Of a DNA stretch of 18,647 nt, positions 14,990 to 18,647 are shown piece after piece. Below the pieces are notes generated by a model. That model searched no databases, was not told the origin of the DNA, and saw nothing but the letters and a program-made list of their open reading frames with translations. A program made the translations under genes and the position numbers. The DNA comes from an uncultured Blautia sp. (GTDB taxonomy: Bacteria; Bacillota; Clostridia; Lachnospirales; Lachnospiraceae): assembly GCA_934408705.1 (NCBI GenBank), contig CAKRVL010000051.1, positions 1 to 18,647 of the forward strand. Direction: 5' to 3'. Numbering within the stretch: position 1 is the stretch's first letter; each line of letters starts with the position of its first letter.

Positions 14990-15868
14990 ATGAATAAGGT
15001 ATTAGGTAATAAGAAAGCGATATCCCTTTTCGTAGTTCCGGCATTGATTGTTTACACCATTATTGTAATGGTACCGGTTATCTGGTCACTGTATTATTCA
15101 TTTTTCAGTGGCAGCCCGGGACTTCAGTGGGAATTTGCAGGCCTTGATAACTATGCAAGACTTTTCAGAGATAAGAACTTTTTGAACGCATTAACAGTAA
15201 ACTGTAAATATGTATTGGTTGTAACGGTTGGCCAGGTTGGAATGGGACTTTTACTTTCCCTGATGTTTAAATTCTGGTTGAGAAGATGCAAAACTATCGT
15301 AAGAACTCTGGTTTTCTTCCCGGTAGTGCTTCCTACAGTTGCTGTAGGCCAGCTGTTTGCAAAGATTTATGAGATCCAGCCAAATTATGGTCTGTTAAAC
15401 TCTTTACTGGATTCACTTGGCTTTACCAACCTTGTTCAGCCATGGATCGGCCAGTCCAGTACAGCTCTCTGGGCATTATGTGTAATGGATATCTGGGTTG
15501 CCATGGGCTTCTATTCTGTAATTTTTTATGGCGCACTTCTTGATATCTCAGATGATATTCTGGAAGCAGCCAGAATTGACGGCTGCGGCGGATGGCAGTT
15601 ATTCAAAAACATCCTTCTCCCGCTTCTTCGTCCAATGGTGATCACCAGCCTTGTATTCAGCTTCTCCGGAACTGTAAAGATGTTCGAGTCTGCAATGGCT
15701 CTTACCAAGGGTGGTCCGGGAAGTGCAACAAAGTCCTTGTCCATGTACATGTATGATGTTGCATTTACTTATAATAAGGTGGGTTATGCCAGCGTTATTG
15801 CGATCGTAATCTTCCTGATCTGTGTTGTTGGTTCTCTTGTTATCAATAAATTTGATGTAAAAGACTGA
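14990..15868 (+). CDS. Sugar ABC transporter permease, MalF/UgpA type
   Basis: This 292-residue integral membrane protein has about six transmembrane segments, the first in VVPALIVYTIIVMVPVIW and the last in SVIAIVIFLICVVGSLVI. The permease EAA loop that contacts the ATPase is EAARIDGCGGWQLFKNI, beginning at E192. It forms a heterodimer with the permease encoded 14 bases downstream and receives sugar from the upstream binding protein. The ribosome site AAAGGAAGG precedes the ATG. No ATP-binding subunit lies in the window, so a shared MsmX-type ATPase encoded elsewhere is likely, as is common for CUT1 importers in Firmicutes. Confidence 0.93.
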   Translation: MNKVLGNKKAISLFVVPALIVYTIIVMVPVIWSLYYSFFSGSPGLQWEFAGLDNYARLFRDKNFLNALTVNCKYVLVVTVGQVGMGLLLSLMFKFWLRRCKTIVRTLVFFPVVLPTVAVGQLFAKIYEIQPNYGLLNSLLDSLGFTNLVQPWIGQSSTALWALCVMDIWVAMGFYSVIFYGALLDISDDILEAARIDGCGGWQLFKNILLPLLRPMVITSLVFSFSGTVKMFESAMALTKGGPGSATKSLSMYMYDVAFTYNKVGYASVIAIVIFLICVVGSLVINKFDVKD

Positions 15869-15882
15869 AAGGAGGAAATATT

Positions 15883-16710
15883 ATGAAAAAAGTAAAATCA
15901 GTTTTTCGGGGAATTGTAATTTTCCTTCTTTGCATAGTCGAGATTTATCCTTTATTCTGGATGTTAACTGCTTCCTTTAAGAAACAGGCTGAGTGGAGTG
16001 AGAAGCCGGCATATGCATTAAATGATGGCTTCTATTTCCAGAACTACTCTGATGCGTGGACAAGAGGACATATGTCCACTTTCTTTAAGAACAGTTTGAT
16101 CACTACATTAGTAGCACTTGTATTTATTGTATTTTTCTCAGTAACCGTTGGTTTCGCAGTAACTAAGATGAAATGGAAATTCAGAAATGCAGTTGCACAG
16201 TATTTCCGTTTCGGTATCATGATTCCGGTTGCAATTGCTTTGATTCCGCTGTTTCAGATTTACAGCAGAACCAATCTTTTAAATACCAGAACATGTCTGA
16301 TCATTACCTACATAGCATTTGGTTTGTCGCTGTCAATCTATCTGGTGCAGGGATATCTTCGTTCCTTCCCGGATGATATTATGGAAGCAGCAGTTATTGA
16401 CGGATGCGGTATCTACAGACTGATGTGGCATATTGTAACTCCCCTTATGAAGAACTCTATTGTAACAGTTCTGGTTCTTCAGTTCTTCTTCAAATGGAAT
16501 GACCTTCTGTTTTCCATGACATTTATCAGCGACTCTGCATTGAAGACTGTTCAGACAGGACTTCTGTATTTCTCTGATGAATTCGGATCCAAGAACTGGG
16601 GCGCGATCTTTGCTTCTGTATCTATGAGTGTATTCCCGCTTCTGATCCTGTATATGGCATTGAACAAGAAGCTGATGGAAGGTATGACAGCAGGAGCTGT
16701 AAAGGGCTGA
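15883..16710 (+). CDS. Sugar ABC transporter permease, MalG/UgpE type
   Basis: This 275-residue protein is the second membrane subunit of the importer. It has about six membrane segments, starting with IVIFLLCIVEIYPLFWMLTA, and the EAA loop EAAVIDGCGIYRLMWHI beginning at E168. The N-terminal placement of PLFWMLTASFK and the C-terminal end after GMTAGAVKG are typical of MalG-like subunits. The strong ribosome site AAAGGAGG sits in the 14-base gap after its partner permease. The downstream hydrolase starts 4 bases after its stop, so import and first processing are translated together. Confidence 0.93.
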   Translation: MKKVKSVFRGIVIFLLCIVEIYPLFWMLTASFKKQAEWSEKPAYALNDGFYFQNYSDAWTRGHMSTFFKNSLITTLVALVFIVFFSVTVGFAVTKMKWKFRNAVAQYFRFGIMIPVAIALIPLFQIYSRTNLLNTRTCLIITYIAFGLSLSIYLVQGYLRSFPDDIMEAAVIDGCGIYRLMWHIVTPLMKNSIVTVLVLQFFFKWNDLLFSMTFISDSALKTVQTGLLYFSDEFGSKNWGAIFASVSMSVFPLLILYMALNKKLMEGMTAGAVKG

Positions 16711-16714
16711 TATT

Positions 16715-18025
16715 ATGGAAGATAAAAAGACAGAGCAGTACAGACAGGAGCTGAAAAAATTTGTAATGTCACACACAGAGGATGTGCTTAAAAATCCTCG
16801 GAGCTTTATTCGTTTTCCTTTTATCGATCCTGGTTCTATCTACGATGGAAATGTATGGGACTGGGATACCTACTGGTCCGTATATGGCTTCCTGAATCTG
16901 GCAGATTCCTATGAGGATGAATCTGTGAAGCCAAGAATCATAGAGCATGCACAGGGAAATATCCGCAATTTCTTTGATCATCAGCTTGAGGATGGATATA
17001 TTCCAATGATGATCGAGGTTGCAGACTGGCCGGAGCCTTATCTGAACATGAGGCACAAAGAAGGCAAGCTTATGAATATGCATAAGCCCTTCCTTTGCAG
17101 CCAGATATGCCTGATCAGTGATTATATCAGTGATTACGCATGGGCAGAGGAGTTCCTTCCCGGTGTGGCAAAATATTTTGAATGCTATGATCACTATTAT
17201 TTTCATGAAAATAGTGGGCTGTATGTATGGAGAGATGATATTATGATTGGCATGGACAATGATCCGGCTACATTTGGCCGTCCGCCATTTTCAACTGCCA
17301 ATATTTATCTGAACAGCTTTATGTGTGTAGAACTGGAGGCTGGTGCCAGGTTATACAGACAGCTTGGCAAAGAGGATGCTGCTAAGAAGCTTCTGGATAA
17401 ACGCCAGGCACTGATTGAGGCAATCCAGCGTGAATGCTGGGATAAGCGTGACCGTTTCTTCTACTCTGTTGATGTGGATATCAAGACCAGAAAATATGAC
17501 TGGTTCCATCAGGGACTTGGTGTTTTCTGGAAAACACTACCTATCAAGATCCGCGTATGGTCCGGCTTTATTCCCATGTATGCAGGAATTGCTACCAAGG
17601 AGCAGGCGGCAGACATGGTGAAGCATATTTTTGATCCTGATACCTTTGGTTCAGACTTCGGTCTGACTACGCTTTCAAAGGATGAAAAAATGTTTGACCT
17701 GTCTGTTACCAATAATCCGTCTAACTGGCTTGGCCCGATCTGGCTGGTTGCAAACTATGTGGTGTTCCGTGGACTTATGAACTACGGATACCGCATGGAG
17801 GCGGAGATTATGTATAAGCGCACCATGAGGCTTCTGGGCGAAGACCTGGAAAAAACAGGCAGTCTTCATGAGTACTACAATCCATTTAATGGAGAGCCGG
17901 TTATGAATGGCGGTTTTATTAACTGGAATGTATTGGCGCTGAATATGGCAGATGAACTGGAAGGAAAGAAACCAATGTGTCTGCCGGAATTGCTGGAAAA
18001 ACAGGCAGAAAAGCAATCGTTATAA
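16715..18025 (+). CDS. GH63/GH37 (trehalase-like) clan glycosidase, specificity unknown
   Basis: This 436-residue protein has the (alpha/alpha)6-barrel signatures of GH63/GH37-type hydrolases: WDWDTYW near the N-terminus, WRDDIMIGMDNDP in the middle with D181 as the expected general acid, GPIWLVANY, and LHEYYNPFNGEP with E386 in the general-base position. It covers little more than the catalytic barrel, with no signal peptide and no N-terminal beta domain as in larger GH63 enzymes. It should be cytoplasmic and act on the imported oligosaccharide. The start at 16715, 4 bases after the permease stop, has only a weak ribosome site (AAAGGG), so translation is probably coupled. Family members cleave alpha-glucosidic and other alpha bonds; the true substrate cannot be told from the sequence. 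Confidence 0.82.
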   Translation: MEDKKTEQYRQELKKFVMSHTEDVLKNPRSFIRFPFIDPGSIYDGNVWDWDTYWSVYGFLNLADSYEDESVKPRIIEHAQGNIRNFFDHQLEDGYIPMMIEVADWPEPYLNMRHKEGKLMNMHKPFLCSQICLISDYISDYAWAEEFLPGVAKYFECYDHYYFHENSGLYVWRDDIMIGMDNDPATFGRPPFSTANIYLNSFMCVELEAGARLYRQLGKEDAAKKLLDKRQALIEAIQRECWDKRDRFFYSVDVDIKTRKYDWFHQGLGVFWKTLPIKIRVWSGFIPMYAGIATKEQAADMVKHIFDPDTFGSDFGLTTLSKDEKMFDLSVTNNPSNWLGPIWLVANYVVFRGLMNYGYRMEAEIMYKRTMRLLGEDLEKTGSLHEYYNPFNGEPVMNGGFINWNVLALNMADELEGKKPMCLPELLEKQAEKQSL

Positions 18026-18060
18026 TAAGATTTTTCTGCTGTGAGGTAAGTAAATACAGG

Positions 18061-18101
18061 AAAAGGATTGCAGAATACGTGGAATTTTGCAGTCCTTTTT
18101 T
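18061..18101 (+). terminator. Strong intrinsic terminator closing the transporter-hydrolase operon
   Basis: AAAAGGATTGCA (18061-18072) pairs over 12 positions with TGCAGTCCTTTT (18088-18099), with one G-U wobble, and further AAT/ATT pairing extends the stem inward. It is followed by T-run 18096-18101. It lies 35 bases after the GH63-like stop and before the promoter of the next gene. Confidence 0.88.
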
Positions 18102-18139
18102 GGTTTGACCGGTAAAAAGCATCTTTCTGAAACAAAGTG

Positions 18140-18168
18140 TGTACAAAAAAACTCAAAAAGCTTATACT
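18140..18168 (+). promoter_or_regulatory. SigA-type promoter for the GH43 gene
   Basis: TGTACA (18140-18145, four of six to TTGACA) and TATACT (18163-18168, five of six to TATAAT) are separated by exactly 17 bases. They lie between the terminator and the GH43 start, leaving an untranslated leader of about 45-50 bases. It is the best housekeeping-type promoter I see in the window. Confidence 0.65.
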
Positions 18169-18222
18169 TAGAATGTGTTTTAAGTTTATTTTGTAAAATG
18201 AAACAGATAAAGGAGCAAAAAC

Positions 18223-18647
18223 ATGATTCAGAACCCGATTCTTCCGGGATTTTGCCCGGATCCAAGTATTGTACGTGTTGGTGAAGATTATTATATAGCA
18301 AATTCAAGCTTTGAATGGTGGCCTGGAGTGAAGATTTATCACTCCAAGGATTTGAAACATTATGAACAGCTGCCGTCACCTCTGACCAGAATGAGCCAGC
18401 TGAATATGGTAGGCGAAGGCGATTCCTGTGGCGTATGGGCACCGGATATTTCCTGGGACGGGGAATACTTCTGGCTGATTTATACGGATGTGAAAACCCG
18501 TACCGGAGGACTTTTTAACACCCATAATTACCTTGTGAAATCTAAGGACATCCGTGGCGGCTGGTCTGAGCCGGTTTATCTGAACAGCTCAGGCTTTGAT
18601 CCATCTGTATTTCATGACACAGATGGCAAAATGTATATTGTGAATAT
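18223..18647 (+). CDS. Glycoside hydrolase family 43 (beta-xylosidase/alpha-L-arabinofuranosidase type), 3' end outside window
   Basis: The first 141 codons are visible and the frame is open to the window edge. The start MIQNPILPGFCPDPSI is the classic GH43 opening, with D13 as the general base. The next features, VWAPDISWDGEYFWLIY and SGFDPSVFHD with the pKa-setting Asp, are the second and third conserved blades of the five-bladed propeller. The pattern NSSFEWWPGVKIYHSKDL is typical of the beta-xylosidase-like branch (XynB group). There is no signal peptide. AAAGGAG (about 18209-18215) lies 7 bases before the ATG. The general acid Glu and the specificity-determining regions lie beyond the window, so xylosidase and arabinofuranosidase cannot be separated. 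Confidence 0.9.
   Translation, partial: MIQNPILPGFCPDPSIVRVGEDYYIANSSFEWWPGVKIYHSKDLKHYEQLPSPLTRMSQLNMVGEGDSCGVWAPDISWDGEYFWLIYTDVKTRTGGLFNTHNYLVKSKDIRGGWSEPVYLNSSGFDPSVFHDTDGKMYIVN

Noticed and set aside
18005..18039. Inverted repeat GCAGAAAA/TTTTCTGC across the GH63-like stop codon
   Set aside because: It is an 8-bp A/T-rich stem with a 19-base loop and no following T-run; the nearby hairpin at 18061 is a much better terminator.
1..18647. CRISPR arrays, tRNA or rRNA genes, transposases, toxin-antitoxin or phage genes
   Set aside because: No repeated spacer pattern, RNA-gene-like structure or mobile-element protein motif was seen on either strand; the whole window is explained by a sugar-use locus.

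Overview
The window is a carbohydrate-utilisation locus, with every recognised gene on the + strand. It most likely comes from a gut Clostridia/Lachnospiraceae-type Firmicute. The basis is gene style only: strong AGGAGG ribosome sites, a moderate-GC genome, a YesM/YesN-type two-component pair, a CUT1 ABC sugar importer with no ATPase gene of its own, and sugar hydrolases without signal peptides. No 16S rRNA gene or other marker is present, so the taxonomy is inference.

Layout. (1) 1-2605: the last 18 codons of an upstream gene run into the C-terminal half of a split transketolase, followed by an FGGY (glycerol-kinase-like) sugar kinase. A structured gap lies between them and a long hairpin follows the kinase. 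(2) 2849-10523: a tight run of five genes: an Asp/Glu-racemase-superfamily protein with one of its two catalytic cysteines replaced, a GH127 glycosidase, a DUF1537 acid-sugar kinase, a BKACE (DUF849) beta-keto acid cleavage-type enzyme, and a GH78 alpha-L-rhamnosidase. (3) 10582-13394: a YesM-like sensor kinase and YesN-like AraC-type response regulator. (4) 13395-18025: a regulatory gap with an 8-bp palindrome, then a sugar-binding protein, an intercistronic terminator, two permeases and a GH63/trehalase-like hydrolase, closed by a strong terminator. (5) 18223-end: the start of a GH43 glycosidase behind its own good-looking promoter.

How it may work together. The binding protein and permeases import an oligosaccharide. 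The GH78, GH127, GH63-like and GH43 enzymes, none with a visible signal peptide, would dismantle it in the cytoplasm. The split transketolase and FGGY kinase, then the DUF1537 kinase, BKACE and racemase-like protein, would metabolise the released unusual sugars. The YesMN pair probably senses the substrate and activates the transporter promoter.

The most interesting reading, which is inference, is a Firmicute locus for plant pectin side chains such as rhamnogalacturonan II. A split transketolase plus FGGY kinase matches the known non-oxidative D-apiose pathway (AptAB, AplK). DUF1537 kinases act on acid sugars, including 3-oxo-isoapionate. GH127 is reported to contain both beta-L-arabinofuranosidases and an aceric acid hydrolase. 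The combination of racemase-like protein, DUF1537 kinase and BKACE does not match any complete pathway I know and is the best candidate for an undescribed acid-sugar route.
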